DNA of 64,000 bases from Alsobacter sp045348435 (GTDB lineage: Bacteria; Pseudomonadota; Alphaproteobacteria; Rhizobiales; Beijerinckiaceae), in the NCBI RefSeq assembly GCF_045348435.1, contig NZ_CP157484.1, positions 248,001-312,000 of the forward strand, in the 5' to 3' direction. The notes under the pieces are model-generated. The model was not told the DNA's origin. It ran no database searches and saw only the letters and a program-made list of their open reading frames with translations. Numbering within the stretch: the stretch's first letter is position 1; every line of letters begins with the position of its first letter. Position numbers and translations under genes: made by a program. This document shows, one piece after another, positions 63,932 through 64,000 of the stretch.

Positions 63932-64000
63932 ATGGTCACCCTCGTCGCGCCCCAGCCTGTGTATGAAGCCAGCCTCGATCGGCCGCCCGCCAGGCCGGCG
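63932..64000 (+). CDS. Start of an unidentified gene, 3' end outside the window
   Basis: ATG 63932 with CGGAGATCAGC just upstream (GGAG, good spacing) opens a frame that runs through 23 codons to the window end ('MVTLVAPQPVYEASLDRPP'). The remainder is not available. The 121-base leader contains a GGGTTG element and a weak hairpin (GTCCCG 63892-63897, CGGGAC 63906-63911). Given its position after the ExoP-like gene, it probably belongs to the exopolysaccharide cluster. Confidence 0.55.
   Translation, partial: MVTLVAPQPVYEASLDRPPARPA

Overview
The window is GC-rich, densely coded DNA from an alphaproteobacterium, most likely in the Hyphomicrobiales (Rhizobiales). The basis is the gene content (LivHMGF transporter, MalQ-TreY and TreS-maltokinase fusions, ExoP/ExoY-type polysaccharide genes), the 'CCTCATCCTGAGG ... 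TCGAAGGACGAGG' and 'CCTTC-CCCC ... GGGGAGAAGG' palindromic repeats common in that order, and GGAAC-N16-CGTT promoters typical of the alphaproteobacterial general-stress sigma factor EcfG. No rRNA, tRNA, CRISPR array, insertion sequence or phage gene was seen. No gap between genes exceeds 300 bases.

Layout. 1-5417: a branched-chain-amino-acid-type ABC transporter (partial binding protein, LivH, LivM, LivG, LivF) followed by a short MetE-like methyltransferase. 5523-8706: orphan CheW, a 26-residue membrane microprotein with a consensus EcfG promoter, a HerA-like ATPase, and a lipoprotein L,D-transpeptidase. 8909-12785: an exported S10-type serine peptidase and a large MscS-family channel. 12862-17522: a CUT1 sugar ABC transporter on the minus strand, back to back with a tetR-adaptor-RND efflux operon (17719-22729) that carries a perfect 24-bp operator in its leader. 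22809-27959: minus-strand housekeeping and stress genes (M3 peptidase, lytic transglycosylase with SPOR domain, FMN reductase, a small EcfG-promoted membrane protein, a thioredoxin-reductase-like flavoprotein).

28190-52175 is a trehalose/alpha-glucan island: otsA, glgX, a malQ-treY fusion, glgE, a treS-maltokinase fusion, glgB, then (after a chemoreceptor and a nucleotidyltransferase/metallophosphoesterase pair) a GH13 alpha-glucosidase and treZ. Together these can run a closed cycle. TreS-Mak turns trehalose into maltose-1-phosphate, GlgE polymerises it, GlgB branches the glucan, GlgX debranches it, MalQ reshuffles the chains, and TreY/TreZ cut trehalose back off. OtsA can feed trehalose-6-phosphate, but its phosphatase OtsB is not in the window, nor are GlgA, GlgC or GlgP.

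52163-53919: a CobU-type cobalamin enzyme and a mandelate-racemase-group enzyme. 54113-64000: an exopolysaccharide cluster: wecB, a two-domain protein with a beta-propeller (GINT1-N-like), an ExoY/WcaJ initiating phosphoglycosyltransferase, a Wzy/VpsF-like polymerase, a Tat-exported GH5 glucanase, a GT4 glycosyltransferase, an ExoP/Wzz protein whose kinase domain has lost its P-loop, and the first 23 codons of another gene.

The most notable signals are two exact EcfG promoters in front of two tiny or uncharacterised membrane proteins, with weaker copies before treZ and the nucleotidyltransferase/phosphoesterase pair. That suggests much of this window belongs to the general stress response.
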